From the NCBI GenBank assembly GCA_029204225.1, contig CM055096.1, positions 41,004,519 to 41,068,518 on the forward strand: a DNA stretch of 64,000 bases. The letters are read 5' to 3'. The notes under the pieces were generated by a model that did not search any database, was not told the DNA's origin, and saw only the letters and a program-made list of their open reading frames with translations. The DNA comes from Diphasiastrum complanatum (taxonomy: Eukaryota; Streptophyta; Lycopodiopsida; Lycopodiales; Lycopodiaceae). Of the stretch, positions 51,481 to 63,725 are shown in pieces. The position numbers and the translations under genes were made by a program. How positions within the stretch are numbered: position 1 is the stretch's first letter; each line of letters opens with the position of its first letter.

Positions 51481-51776
51481 TCAGTCCACACAACAAAGAG
51501 GGGAGGTACTAAAATCTGATCTACCATAAAAGTTCAGAAACAAAAAACCTATTCTTACTTATACAGAAGGTCTCACAAAATCGGCTCTTCCCATACCAGA
51601 TGATGAGGTCTACCATACCCCAATACTGCTAGACCCTCATCATTGTCGACTGTATCTGCTAAAAGCCTGTGATCGCTATTCGGCCCAATGAAAAGCTCGA
51701 GGGCAAAAACGACTGGGCTTCAAAAGAGAGCAAGAGAGCAGGTAACCTGTAAATAACAAGACACACAGTTCTGAAC
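51474..51776 (-). promoter_or_regulatory. HSF 5' leader and proximal upstream region
   Basis: Non-coding sequence directly upstream of the HSF start. I saw no perfect heat-shock element (alternating GAA/TTC triplets) and no clear TATA box. Confidence 0.4.
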
Positions 51777-51794
51777 GCAAAGACCATACGCGCA

Positions 51795-51835
<41 letters not shown>

Positions 51836-51851
51836 AAAAACCATACGCGCA

Positions 51852-51905
<54 letters not shown>
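51777..51905. repeat. duplicated (GA)n unit upstream of the HSF gene
   Basis: Two copies of a unit of about 56 bp, each starting with a-accatacgcgcaaac followed by a GA run (about 51797-51834 and 51855-51902). The second GA tract is longer and ends in gtgtgtgt. Confidence 0.9.
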
Positions 51906-52239
51906 TGTGTTCTAAGTCGCATGTCTGCCGGAGGCCCGTCACGCGTCGAGACTCGACGCAAGGTATGGCATCGTCTAAAAGATATTTTTAAAGAGTTTTT
52001 GGGGTTTTTTTTTTAAGAGTTTTTTTTATTATAAGGTGGTGAATGTTTCTCAGGGGCGAATAGTAGGACCGTGAGCAATCATACGCCGCGAGCAATCTGA
52101 AACACAACGTCTAATGCGCGTTGGTTGGCCATGGCCATCTCGATGATAGTTGGTATCTTTTCAAGACAACAAAGAGACTACAGATAAGATGGTCTAATCA
52201 ACTCAGAGCATGGTTTTGTTTGGAACATGTTGTTGAGCT
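51906..52239. other. short spacer, nothing recognised
   Basis: GC-richer start (cgtcacgcgtcgag) followed by poly-T. No gene. Confidence 0.4.
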
Positions 52240-53045
52240 TTCAGAGTGTGATGTTGGCTAATCCTCGCTGCTGATGTGAAAAGGGAAATCCTTGTTGCGA
52301 TAATATGATATGATAAATCATCCTCCACAAGTAATCATCCACTACTGGATAAGGGTGGCAGTGCATCAGTGATTTGCTCGATGTCCCGTCTTCAGCACTT
52401 GTGTAGCAATCCGACAAGTCGGTGTCGATGCCTGCCGATTTGTCAGTTGTTTGGGGAATGCAAGAAAAGGGGTGCATTAGTTCACCATCTTCAACACTCC
52501 CTCTTGAACGATGTAAAGGCTCTTCATCCAATTCCCATCGATTTTATGTGTTTTGTGAATTCAGCAAATCTGCAATCGACATATGTCCTCTTGACACAGA
52601 GCTCTCCTTTTGTGATTAGATCTCGAACATGATTATATTTTAGAGGTATATGTTTCATTTTGGAATTAAAAACAGGATCCTGGGCTAACGGTAAATAGCA
52701 CTTTGAGATTCCATCTTCATAATAGAAGGGTCTTGATGTGGTATGCCAATCCCTTCCAACATCATCTTCAGCCATATTACCTCGTTCGCCACCTTTGAAG
52801 CTGCTACATATTCAGCTTCGCATGAAGACTGTGCCACGAGTGTCTACTTCTTGCAGGTCCAACTTATCGTTGCTCCACATGCTATCAGACATCCACCTGT
52901 TACTGAATTGTTGTCGTCTTTGCAGCTAGCCTAGCCATGTTGTAATGTTGTAGGATGACTTCCTTCTCCTTTTCATAAATTAATCCCAGATTGTGGGTGC
53001 CCTTCAAATATTGTAGAATTCGTTTTGCCATCAGCCAATGTTGTG
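52240..53045 (-). pseudogene. copia-F RNase H end, interrupted by the copia-G LTR
   Basis: Minus-strand blocks HWLMAKRILQYLKGTHNLGL (at 53000-53045), AQSSCEAEYVAAS (about 52790-52830), and DPVFNSKMKHIPLKYNHVRDL (52560-52670) show a decayed copia RNase H. The first block begins exactly where the 3' LTR of copia-G (53046) starts, so copia-G inserted into copia-F. Several stops are present. Confidence 0.88.
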
Positions 53046-53365
53046 TGAAAGATTTGAGATCCATTAAGATCCAATTCTACAAATTGATTCTTGGTTAGAA
53101 AAACAAACAACTCACCAATCTTGCCAATGTAGAAAAATCAGCATTTACACTAAGAATGAGATGCAAACTCTAATAGATCTTGATCAAACATGAACCAAAA
53201 CATAAAATAATGTTGCTATCCATACACTAACAATAAGCTACTATATTTCACACATTTGGATCTAAAACTAACATTTAATAAGCATTCTACACATAGAATT
53301 GCAAGATATCACAAGTATAGTGCACCGATGGATAGTAGAACCCAAGAGAACCATGTATAATCATG

Positions 53366-53436
<71 letters not shown>

Positions 53437-53661
53437 CCTCTCATCCCATGAGTTACAAACTTTTATAGCAGGTCCAAACCTAAGTTTAAACTTTGGTTAC
53501 CCTCCATAATGAAAATCTCTACTATTATTGTGACTAAAGTCAATGTTTCTACTACTCAAATTTGAATCTACTAAAACCCATGTAATATGATTTCTCACAC
53601 TTTTCAAAAGTATTTATTCAAATGCTTTCAGACTAATATAACTTTGAAAAGTCAAACTACA
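53046..53661 (-). repeat. copia-G 3' LTR (about 616 bp)
   Basis: Same family as the copia-D and copia-I LTRs. Shared phrases include caatcttgccaatgtagaaaaatcagca, atgagatgcaaact and gatcaaacatgaaccaaaacataaaa. On the minus strand TATAAAAG (53461-53467) is followed 27 bp later by an uninterrupted GA/CT tract (53369-53433). It abuts the RNase H stop codon. Confidence 0.9.
53369..53433. repeat. (GA)n microsatellite within the copia-G LTR
   Basis: About 32 GA units at the place where copia-D has about 18 bp and copia-I about 107 bp of the same motif. Confidence 0.95.
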
Positions 53662-54331
53662 CTACCTCTTCAACTAGTTTTAGCATGGACTTTGATAACA
53701 CTCCAAGTGATGTCCTATACTTCATAAACAAGTCCTTTCCCAATTCTTTGGTGAAGATATCAGCTACACATTCCCCTGAAGAAACATGTTGAAGCTCCAC
53801 CTCCTTTGACATGACTTGCTCCCACACAAAGTGATATGCCACCTCAATATGACATGAAGAATCACATAGAATGTAAATGAGATGATTTTTCCATGCTATA
53901 AACTTTGAACTTCCTAGAAAATTACAGCAACCAAACAATAAATGTGAGTGATAACCATTTGCTTGCTTGTATACTCCCTCGTTGTCCTTTCTTGCCATGT
54001 ATCCACCATGACACTCCATGAATGAGCCTCCATCTCTATCTTGCCACAAGATGCCATCATCACTTGATGACTTGATCATGAATGAGTGATATAATGAGCC
54101 TCCAATAGCTTTATTTCCATTAGCAAAATCAGCCAAGAATGCTAGTACAAATCCAACATCAAGATGATGCTCACAAATGTACCTAGTTTTACCATATCTT
54201 GACAATTTGCACACATTCACATGAAATTGCTCAAACATGAGATAAAATAAGTAAAGTAGACTTGAACAACACTTATGTGCTGCTCCTTTGACCTTACTTG
54301 AGTCTTCAATAACCTGCAAAAACATATCCAA
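53657..54331 (-). pseudogene. copia-G RNase H tail fused to foreign-like sequence
   Basis: The C-terminal 65 residues (HIEVAYHFVWEQVMSKEVEL with CVADIFTKELGKDLF and SLGVLSKSMLKLVEE) are the copia RNase H end, nearly the same as copia-I. The upstream 150 residues of this open frame do not match RT or RNase H blocks and mark a rearrangement. Confidence 0.8.
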
Positions 54332-54347
54332 AACATTTTTGCCAATT

Positions 54348-54823
54348 TTACTCTCCTTTGATGCTCTTGACTAGCTCCAAATTGCCAACTTCCCTTTTGA
54401 CTTGTTGAAGCCCTTTGAGATCAACCTCTTGATCATCAACTTGATCATCAAAGTCATTGAACAAATTTTTTTTTCCAGATCCATTACTTGCTGTAAAATC
54501 ATGGAAACATCCATCCACTTGCATAGCATCATCTACACAAGAAGATTCACCTAAAGATGTGAGAAAAACAAAATGAATCACTTCTCATCATAAGTGAGCC
54601 TTGGAGACATTTGTCTTTCCCTTGATGTTCTCTTTGGCTTTTGACTTGATGATGGTCCTTCATCATCACCATGCAAAGTAGGATCATTAACATCAACATC
54701 AACATCAAGAATGTTAGATCCATCCACATCACCATCAATAATGCTTGAAGATATTGTCGGAATGTTCCCCTCAACAATCACTTTATTAGTAGAAGGAATG
54801 TAAACCTTGTAGACTTTACTCAC
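54348..54823 (-). pseudogene. copia-G linker after integrase
   Basis: Acidic and serine-rich frame (DVDGSNILDVDVDVNDP then a SSSQKPKRTSRER block), the usual spacer between integrase and RT. The RT start that should follow is absent. Confidence 0.65.
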
Positions 54824-55705
54824 CTCACTATATCCAACAAAAATACCTTTTCTTGAAGATGGATCCTCCTTGTCTTATCATCAAGAGTAATGTTGACATA
54901 ACATGTGCATCCAAAAGTTCTAAAAAAGTTGACACTCAGTCTCCTCTTGAATAGCATCTCAAAAGGTGTCATTCCATCCAAAATAGCACTCGACCACCTA
55001 TTACACAAGAAATTAGCACACAACAAAGCTTAATCCCCAAATGGCTTATCAAGTTTAGCACTTGACCTCATGGCTTTGGCATTTTCACATAAAGTCCTAT
55101 TCTTCCTTTCAGCCACCCCATTTTGTTGTGGGGTCCTTGGTGTTGTATACTCTCTCTTGATCCCATGCTCATCACAAAAGGCCTTGAACTTGGTAGATAT
55201 GTACCTTTCACCATTGTCACTAATTAAGCACTTGATTCTTGTGGAAAATGGGTTCTCCCTTGCATTTTTGAACTTAACAAAGACATCATACACTTCATCT
55301 TTGCTCTTTAGTAGATAGATCCAACAAAATCTACTAAAATCATCAATGAAAGTTACATACATCTTAGCTCCACTATTGCTTATTGTAGTAATTCCATGAA
55401 CATCTGAATGTACAACTTGAAAGCTTTGTAGATCTAAATGCAAATTTAGTATAAGGTAGTCTATGTGACTTTGACAAAGCACAAGACTCATAAACATGAT
55501 TGATACTTTTTAAGAAACTTGGAAGACCAATCACAACTTGCTTTCTAGCCATTACCTCCAATGGCTTGAAGTTGAGGTGTCCCATCCTTTTATGCCAAAC
55601 CTCTTGAATAGGTATTTGCTCTCTTGCAACATATCCAACTTGGTTAGCAATAACACAAGCATCTAGTTTGAACAACTTCCCTTGCTTTTTAACTTTTGCA
55701 ATCAA
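54820..55705 (-). pseudogene. copia-G GAG-pre-integrase and integrase
   Basis: WHKRMGHLNFKPLEVMARK (55580-55610), YESCALSKSHRLPY, VVHSDVHG, FIDDFSRFCWIYLLKSKDE, SDNGERY, TPRTPQQNGVAERKNRT (55030-55497) and GCTCYVNI are all readable. The D-D-E residues of the core appear present. Frames break near 55400 and 55028, so it is inactive. Confidence 0.92.
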
Positions 55706-55722
55706 GATATCCTTCCTTTTGA

Positions 55723-56200
55723 TTATACAATTTCTCCATCAAACTCAACTTTGAGGCCTTTACTTAGCAATTGACTCACAATAAGCAAATTCCTGGTAAT
55801 AGATGGAATGAACAAAACATCCTCCAAATGAACATTCCTATTTGTAGAGAGAGAAATAGGAATTGTGCCAATCCCTTTGATTGCAGACTCACCATCATTG
55901 GCCATATAGATCACCCTCTTGTCATCTCCATATGCCAACAAAGAAGTGAAGTACTCTTTGTGAAAAGTCATGTGTGAACTTGCTCCACTATCAATCCACC
56001 ATGGATCTAGATCTCCATCATTAGCAAGCATACATGAAGACATCACAAAAGCATCATCATTTGCATCTTGAACATCCAAACCATCCCATGAAGAAGCCTC
56101 CCCTTGATCTTGCCCTGCTTTTGCCCTTGATGAACATAGCCTCCTCTCCAACTTGAGATGTTGATGAAGATCCATCTCTTGACATAGATCCACCTCCGAT
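55723..56200 (-). pseudogene. copia-G gag tail and protease
   Basis: The frame contains PWWIDSGASSHMTFHKEYF with an intact active-site aspartate and serine, and VLFIPSITRNLLIVSQLLSKG. It is closely related to the copia-D protease. The gag knuckle is lost through a short deletion (only basic and glycine-rich pieces remain). Confidence 0.88.
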
Positions 56201-56700
56201 GGACAATCCAAGGCCTTTCGTACCTTACGCAGTTCGGAACATTCCCAAAATCGACCTTTCGAGGTTTGATGGAAAGGAAAATCCGTGACGATTTCTGCAA
56301 ATCTACACTCGTGCATGTAAAGCCTATGGAAACGACGACTTGGAAGAGTCGTTAAGATACTTCAATCTATGCCTGACCAATATCACGAAATATTGGTACT
56401 GCAATCTTGAGCAGAACGAGACGATTGGAATATCTTACACGTTGAGCTCATCACCCGTTTCAAAACCACTCGTTTTCTCTCTAATCCCTTTATGCAATTA
56501 GGATGTATCTGTATGGATAAGAAAAACGAATCCCTATGTGATGATATTGAACAAATCAAGAGATTCCATGGTGGATGCGACCCTGATAGTGTCCCAGACC
56601 ACAACGTCTTGACATGGTTCATGGCAGGACATCCCAAGGGAATCAGACAACAAATACCCAACCCAGGGTCGAAAATTTCCTACTAAGAAAAAATTCGAGC
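56195..56700 (+). pseudogene. Ty3/gypsy gag fragment
   Basis: The plus strand gives IPKIDLSRFDGKENP, ARACKAYGNDDLEESLRYF, KYWYCNLE, then in another frame ISRFKTT-like and PDHNVLTWFMAGHPKGIRQQ. This order fits the retrotransposon gag domain (FxGxxDP...WY...F...G). Stops and shifts are present. It lies opposite in strand to the copia-G gag it interrupts. Confidence 0.6.
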
Positions 56701-56774
56701 CTTCTGGTTTCAACTTTCATGATGCTCATTAACAAAAGGATTTGAGGTTGAGCATTGTAATCCAACACTCCTCT

Positions 56775-56981
56775 TTAATGTGAATCCTAAAAAAAATTGA
56801 TCTTCAGATTTAACATGTCGTTGAATCTGAGATGATGCTCCTTTGATAAGACCTTTGTGAAGTAATCTACTGCCATTGATTCTCTCCTACAGTAGACTAA
56901 TGATATCTCCTTGCTTTTCACTTTCTCTTTCAAATAATGATACCTGATTTTGATATGTTTGCTTGGTGAATGAAATATTGG

Positions 56982-57033
<52 letters not shown>

Positions 57034-57161
57034 AGAGAGAAGCTCCCTAAGATCTTGCTTAGAAGACAAAACACAATGGAAAACACACTATGGAGCAACT
57101 GCCCAACCAAGTAGAAGCAACCAATCAATTCTAGAAGCTTCACCCCCAAGCCAAGGAACAA
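56775..57161 (-). pseudogene. copia-H RNase H end with internal (TC)n tract
   Basis: NPIFHSPSKHIKIRYHYLKEKVKSKEISLVYC, then a VDYFTKVLSK end, is the final part of copia RNase H. It directly follows a (TC)n tract (56986-57031), read as repeated SL. In copia-J the equivalent position is AIALSANPKFHS, so the SL run lies where ALS normally is. Upstream of the tract the sequence is no longer copia-like. Confidence 0.8.
56986..57031. repeat. (GA)n microsatellite inside copia-H RNase H
   Basis: About 23 GA units at the ALS-N position of RNase H. Confidence 0.95.
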
Positions 57162-60069
57162 GAGGCATGAATGTAGAGTGAAACTCTGGCAATGAATCCA
57201 TGATCACAATGAGGAGTAGGGCGAGTTTGGCCTCTTCTTATAGAGCCATAAGCATCCTGGGCACATAGCCATGCATAGCCCTAAGTTCCCTATACATAGA
57301 TTTACCTAGAATATAGTCCTATGCATGGACCAATTATTCATAGAATTGCTATTGATAACTCTACACATGCATACACTGTCTCATACCTTGTCTAAACTTC
57401 ATTTAGTGTGTTCTGGGTCTCACAAGGATATTAGTTACTTTCGAGTCACGTCCAGTATGATGTGGCATAACTAACAGCTTGATTTACTGGAGTACCATGT
57501 ATCCAAGACTAGGAGTATACTGAATCCTACTTACTGGTCATGGACATAACATTCTTCCCTCCTTAAACTGTTTCTATTCTTAGAAACTATCAACATGAAC
57601 AGTTCTTTTAACTTTAAATATTAACCTAGAAAATTATTATCCTTAGTCTAACTTTCACATCAAACAAGTACTCAGAGATAAACCTATTTCAAATCGTTAA
57701 TCTCTGTTATGGAGTACAACTCAGGTTTGAAAAGTACACTAAGCGATAAATTTTCCATCTGGGTTACATTCATCACAAGTTAGTAACATCACCTTCACGT
57801 AAAACACGTACATGAAACATTGGGTGAAATAACCTAACTTAGGAGACTAATGTTAAAGAAATAATAAAATAATTATAATTACAGTCTGAAATTATCCACA
57901 ACTCTGACAGATAATTCATAAGCTTCCAAGTACAAATATCTTTAGAATCCAAATTCTAAGATATGATAATTCATTTAGCTAGAATCTCTAGAAGAATCAT
58001 TAAGACATAGAATGATTAAAACTCAACTCTGAGTATCCCAGATACTCTTTTGAGTTAAATGCTCCTAATTCTAGAACCAAATGCAAGAAAAATAGCATTC
58101 ATTCATCTTAATAGACTTGTCTGTCTCCTAAGATAACTGGAGATCCAATTCAAATGAAGAACTGTACTCAAGCATCTGCAGACCATAAACTGTCGTAGAA
58201 TAGCATCCACTAGACTAATTAATTCTCCACAAATAAGATAACTTATCTTGTGAGAATGTATGTGAGATCCATAGGTCCTCAAACATAACACCGAAGTAGA
58301 GGGATTCAAAAACACTGATTTGAATTCTTACTCAAATAATAGATCAAGAACTAATCATCACACTTAAGAATCATTACAATTCCTTATAATCCTCTGACAA
58401 TAATTAAGTATCTATTTATGATTTGTCAACCATAAATATTTAGATTCATATGATTCGTCAATCATAATTTTCTAAAATCCAAATCATTCTTAATCATTTA
58501 CAAGATACTGGAGTATATGTCTAACATAACTCAGGAAAAGTAAGAGTCATTCCAAAAATCTTTCCATTAAGAAAATATTGGATTTAGGAATACCTCCAGA
58601 ACATGATACTGAAGTGCAAGATTCAAGTTCTATAAACAACTGGTAATTAAAGACTGAACGCATACCAAAATGACAATCATCTTCAACTACAAAAACTTTA
58701 GATTACAATCCAAAATCACATCTAGATACCCAAAGTCTGCTGAATATCAATCCAGTTGTTATTCTTGGATTCATTATGATTTGTTATCCATTTGAGCTCT
58801 CTGGGATACAATCACTAATGAGCTGAGTCTATTCCTTAACTAAGGAATACTATATCCCAAGAATATTGTATATCCAATGCACACAATTTTTAACTGATGA
58901 ACCAAAATGATTCACTAATCATGCGTCTTACAAGCAATATAATGAAAAAACCATCAGTTTTTTGTGAATCCACATCACACTGATCATTTTACCAATTAAC
59001 TTCATCCTGGAGTAAACAACTACTCAAGTTAATTGCCAATGATTCAGAAATCTCAAATGTCTAGGTGAAGAATTCAATTATACTAGTATAACCCCACATT
59101 TAGATCCTTACCCAAATCATTTATAAGTTAATCCATAAATCTTCTATACAAAGATTTGTTAACTCTGCAAGTATCTGTTAAAACAATACTTGATCATATG
59201 CTTATGTTCACCGACTAGGTTAAGTGCACCATATAACCTTAGTAACTAGGATTACACAGTAGATTCATACAAGATTAATTGTGCACATATGAGAATAATC
59301 TCACTATGACCCAGTACATAAACACATTCTTATTTGGCAGATTCCTCCAAAACCCACATATGTTACTCACATATCTCGCTGAGATCTTGTAACTCAGCTA
59401 CAAAATATTTTTGTTTCTCATGAGTAAATAACATATCCGAAAAATCTCTGAGACAAATAAAATTCACTCTCAACAGTTTTCCAATCTCACTTACCTCTAA
59501 TTACATAATTTCTCCCAATGATTAACCCCTCTCTGATCCTAGTACTTAAACTAAGATTAGATTAATCCAATATAGAGCTCTTAGACTTAAATTCTGATCA
59601 AACTTACTTCTATTCCAATCAACATGGAATTAGTAACTTTTGACCTTTTACTGCACTACTAATAGATAATGATTCAAATTCCAAACCTGTTCCAGATTGT
59701 CCACACAATCCATAGAGAATTTTTCTTATCTTGAAAAGTTCCAATTAGGTATCTTACTCTGAATCTGTCCAAAATTACTTTCAGACCAAATCTCATTTCT
59801 ATACCGCAATTGGTTCTCTTCCGAAAACTATGCAACCAACAGATTCCCTAAATCTACAATAAAATATTTTTGACGATTTTTTTAAGACCATTACAAAAGT
59901 CTATTTCTTATTGTGTCTAGCTTCTTTAGGGACTGGCTGGGCCCCAATTCTAGGAAAATTTATGCCAATTTTTTACTAATAACTGGGCTATACATAAATT
60001 TTTTTTATGTTTTGCAAAAATAAACTTCAATATTACCCAATTTTCCGTGCGAAAATATCGGCTAACAGA
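57162..60069. other. long AT-rich gene-free stretch
   Basis: 2.9 kb with no motif-bearing frame on either strand. Locally repetitive words (ttctagaatt, aatcatttac and the like) are common. Probably decayed LTR or repeat DNA, with no further support. Confidence 0.5.
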
Positions 60070-60333
60070 GTCCAATCATTTCTTGTGACAACCTATCAGC
60101 CCAAAGATTGGCAAGTAATCCTATCTTTCATGCAAGGAACAAGCATATTGAGGTGGCATATCATTTTGTGAGGGAACAAGTCATGGCAAAGGAGGTGGAG
60201 CTTCAACATGTCTCATCAAGGGAGTGTGTAGCTGATATCTTCACCAAAGCACTTGGAAAATATTTGGTTACAAAGCATAGAACATCACTTGGTGTACTTT
60301 CAAAGTCTATGCTAAAACTAGTTGAAGAGGGAG

Positions 60334-60338
<5 letters not shown>
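60070..60338 (+). pseudogene. copia-I RNase H end
   Basis: Plus-strand frame (60108-60338) NPIFHARNKHIEVAYHFVREQV, then CVADIFTKALGKYLV and SLGVLSKSMLKLVEE, is nearly the same as copia-G. The upstream DNLSAQRLAS block is readable near 60085. Similarity begins abruptly at about 60070, so the 5' part of the element is missing. The TGA stop overlaps the start of the LTR. Confidence 0.92.
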
Positions 60339-61081
<743 letters not shown>

Positions 61082-61760
61082 TAGTCTAAAAAGATTCTAA
61101 GTTTTTCATTTTTCTTAGATACTACCATGATAGACGATATTCAGTCCGTGTGTTCCATCTCGTAGATGAATCCTACATCGAGAAGGATTTTCAATTATTC
61201 TTGGATTAGCTGTGCGTAGTGCGAATTAGACCGATAAGGCCTACTAATGGCGGGTTTCATTCCATCAACCAGCGGAATTGTGTGAACCACTACATCTGGC
61301 GATATGCCCTTTAGCTCAGCGTAATTCCAAGCAAGACAGTCGCGATATTTGTGAAGAAGGGCCTTAAGATCTTCGAGTTCCTCTCCTTCTACATCTTCTC
61401 CAACATATACCATATGACTTTCTTCTCCTTCCTTCGCTAGATCTATCTCTTTCGTATGGGCTAGACCTTTGTAAATGTTAGCCCCTTGGGAGGTGTCTTC
61501 TACTGGCTCTCTCTTGGCTCTGGGCATGACCACCACCACTTCATCCATCTTATAATTCTTGAAGTATTGTGGCACGTCATGCGCAGGCTTAGGTTCTTCT
61601 ATGGCATCTTGTCTGATTTTCTCGTGCATTTCTTGGGTGGTCATCAACTCGGTCTTGATCCTTCGTTTATCGCTCTTGGCCTTTCACTTAGCGGTTTTAG
61701 CCTCTTGCGTTCTTAGGGCTTGGCTAGCGGTTGGCTTATTATCAATTTTGATTCTTTTCA
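61082..61760 (-). pseudogene. Ty3/gypsy reverse transcriptase N-terminal part
   Basis: The minus strand reads LLHKYRDCLAWNYAELKGISP, VVHTIPLVDGMKPAISRPYRSNS, then KILLDVGFIYEMEHTD, SIMVVSKKNEKLRIFLDY. This is the classic start of gypsy RT (FAW...L-x-GI...H-x-I-x2...KPV-x2-RPYR, GFI-x-P, VVPKKNGKLRVCVDY). Two stops occur near 61140-61195. It is cut exactly by the copia-I LTR. Confidence 0.9.
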
Positions 61761-62010
61761 AAGTGTTGGAAAGAGGGGTGTGAATAAAGATAACTCAAAA
61801 AAGAAACAAACACGAAAAGAAGTGAACTCGAAACTCGAAAAAGAAACGAACTCGAACGAATAATGTTCGTGCGCAGCGGAATAAGCTATCTCACTCTTTC
61901 CTCAAGCATGACTACACCTATCAGTCTCAAACAGAACATAAGTGATAGAAATCACGTTTGATCTAATTATGTAGCCAAACATTAAGCATCAAAATATCAG
62001 AAAGATAATT
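61761..62010. other. short spacer, possible outer end of the copia-J LTR
   Basis: Contains phrases such as gaactcgaaactcgaaaaagaaacgaac (short internal repeats of cgaac/cgaa). Nothing else. Confidence 0.3.
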
Positions 62011-62145
62011 TGTCACGAACAGCTAAACAAATTATTAGTCGCAAATTATTCGTGAAGAGCTAGACTGATAATCAGTCGCAAAAAGCAAGACTAAATATTA
62101 GTCACAAACATCTAGACTAATAATAATTCGCGAAGAGCAGATAGC
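62011..62145. repeat. diverged tandem repeat, units of 25-37 bp
   Basis: Four to five units, each holding a (t/c)a-gtc-caaa or attcgcg step, an agctaga or caaga step, and aat-att. Spacing is irregular. Confidence 0.55.
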
Positions 62146-62690
62146 CAGATTAAGTAATTAGAAAGCCAGATAGAATGTAGAAAAGCATTGCAATATTGAC
62201 ACAAATCTGAACGTAGAACTAATAGAGCTGTAATCAGATTAAATATAACAAAATATACAAGTCAATAATGCAAGTGAGCACAAAAGAGTAGTGGATGTAA
62301 TCGCGTGCTTCACAAAGCTAATCACACAATTTGTAAAGGTGATGAACCTATTAATGACAATACATCTGGAAGAAAAGAATCAATGCACGAAAGCATCTAC
62401 GATATCTATCTCCTCTATTTTGATGTCGTTCTGATACTATTTTGTTACATGTTCGAATACGTAGATGATATTCAATATATACATAATTGTTATAGGTGTG
62501 CAGATGAAGAAGGTACAAAAGTGGATGGGCTGTCTGCGGGAGATTATGGGTGGCTGCTGTCATTGTCAAATCTGATTGCATAGTGAATGGGATGAGCGTG
62601 AGAAGGCCGCGACGTCAGCCTTCGCTAAAATTAACGTTGATGAAAATGTGAAAAACGTGACACTCTAACAAATGCCTTAAAAACTGATTT
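62146..62690. other. intergenic or LTR sequence, nothing recognised
   Basis: A GC-richer spot gaaggccgcgacgtcagccttcg near 62610 contains GACGTC. No gene called. Confidence 0.35.
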
Positions 62691-62880
62691 ACAGGGTACC
62701 TTTGCTTTTCTATAAGGGCACCTTTGACATTTGTAGGACACCTTTGGCATTTGTAGGGCAATGTCGCCTTTTTTGCCTGTCACAAATCAAGTTTAAAAAC
62801 ATAGTGTCGCCTTTTTCGCCTATGGAAATTTACTTGTATTTATGCAAATAGTCGCATTTTTGGCCTATCTTATTTTACAT
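62691..62880. repeat. short repeats in the probable copia-J 3' LTR
   Basis: (g)acacctttg-catttgtagg occurs twice, near 62720-62760. GTCGCCTTTTTCGCCT-like phrases occur near 62764, 62812 and 62850. All lie within the 300 bp upstream of the copia-J RNase H end. Confidence 0.75.
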
Positions 62881-62980
62881 ATAAATATGCAGATTGTGCG
62901 ACAACACAAGTAAAATACAGCAGTATGAATGGAGGTAGATTAACATAGGATTTAGGAGAGTAAAGGAGATAAATCCAACA
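62881..62980 (-). repeat. inner edge of copia-J 3' LTR
   Basis: The plus-strand reading ...aaatccaaca at 62980 gives TGTTGGATTT as the LTR start on the minus strand, immediately after the RNase H end. The other boundary is unknown. Confidence 0.5.
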
Positions 62981-62987
62981 CCCTCCC

Positions 62988-63725
62988 TTAATCTGGATCC
63001 GTGAATGCCTTGATCTTCAAACTAAGTAATGCACAAAACTTGTTGTTTGCATTAACACTTAATGTCTTTTTGAATATATCTGCAACCATGTCATGCGTTC
63101 TACAGTACATTAAGCTTACCTCCTTGTTGAGAACCTTGCCCCTGATGTAGTGATATTGGATTTCAATGTGCTTACTCCTAGAGTGAAATTTAGGGTTGGC
63201 CGATAAGGCAATAGCACTCTGATTATCACAAAGTATAATTGTTGGGCTGTACTGATACAAACTACTATCTGACAGTAAATTTCTCTACCAAAATGCTTCT
63301 TTAATAGTTTGAGAAGCGGCAATATATTGTGCTTCTGTAGAAGAAAGAGCGATAGAGGTTTTCTTATGACTGTTTGATGGGATAGGACCGTCGTTGAAGA
63401 AGAATGTAAATCGAGATGTGGACTTACGATTGTCTACATCTCCTCCCCAACTTGCATCGTAATATCCATTGAGTTGATAAAGATTGTCGTTGCTGACTTC
63501 TCCATAGCAGATGCTCTGGTCCATGGTAGCTCAAATATACCTCATGACTCTTATGAGAGCCTTCCAATGGGTAATGCCAAGATTAGCCATATATTGGTTG
63601 AGTGAGCTTACTGCAAAAGAGATGTCAGGTCTTGTACAGACCATTGCATACATGAGAGATCCAAGTATCGATCGATAAGGATACTCTCTCATCTGCTCCT
63701 TGTTGTCAAGAAGTAAAAGGTTTCC
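62988..63725 (-). pseudogene. copia-J RT end and RNase H
   Basis: Blocks in order on the minus strand are YPYRSILGSLMYAM then RPDISFAVSSLNQYMANLG and HWKALIRVMRYI (63545-63700), GYYDASWGGDVDNRKSTSRFTF with ALSSTEAQYIAAS (63290-63524), DNQSAIALSANPKFHSRSKHI and YCRTHDMVADIFKKTLS (62988-63260). Two frame breaks at about 63270 and 63540. Similarity stops at 63725, in RT. Confidence 0.93.

Larger units (their letters stand above)
53657..56200 (-). mobile_element. Ty1/copia element copia-G (RT deleted)
   Basis: Minus-strand gag tail, protease, GAG-pre-integrase, integrase, a hydrophilic linker and the RNase H end. The reverse transcriptase is missing: after the 54348-54823 linker comes unlike sequence and then the RNase H tail. 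The 5' side is cut at about 56200, where a plus-strand gypsy gag fragment begins. Confidence 0.9.

Noticed and set aside
62011-62145. CRISPR-like array
   Set aside because: Units are diverged, spacing is irregular, spacers are not unique and the genome is eukaryotic.
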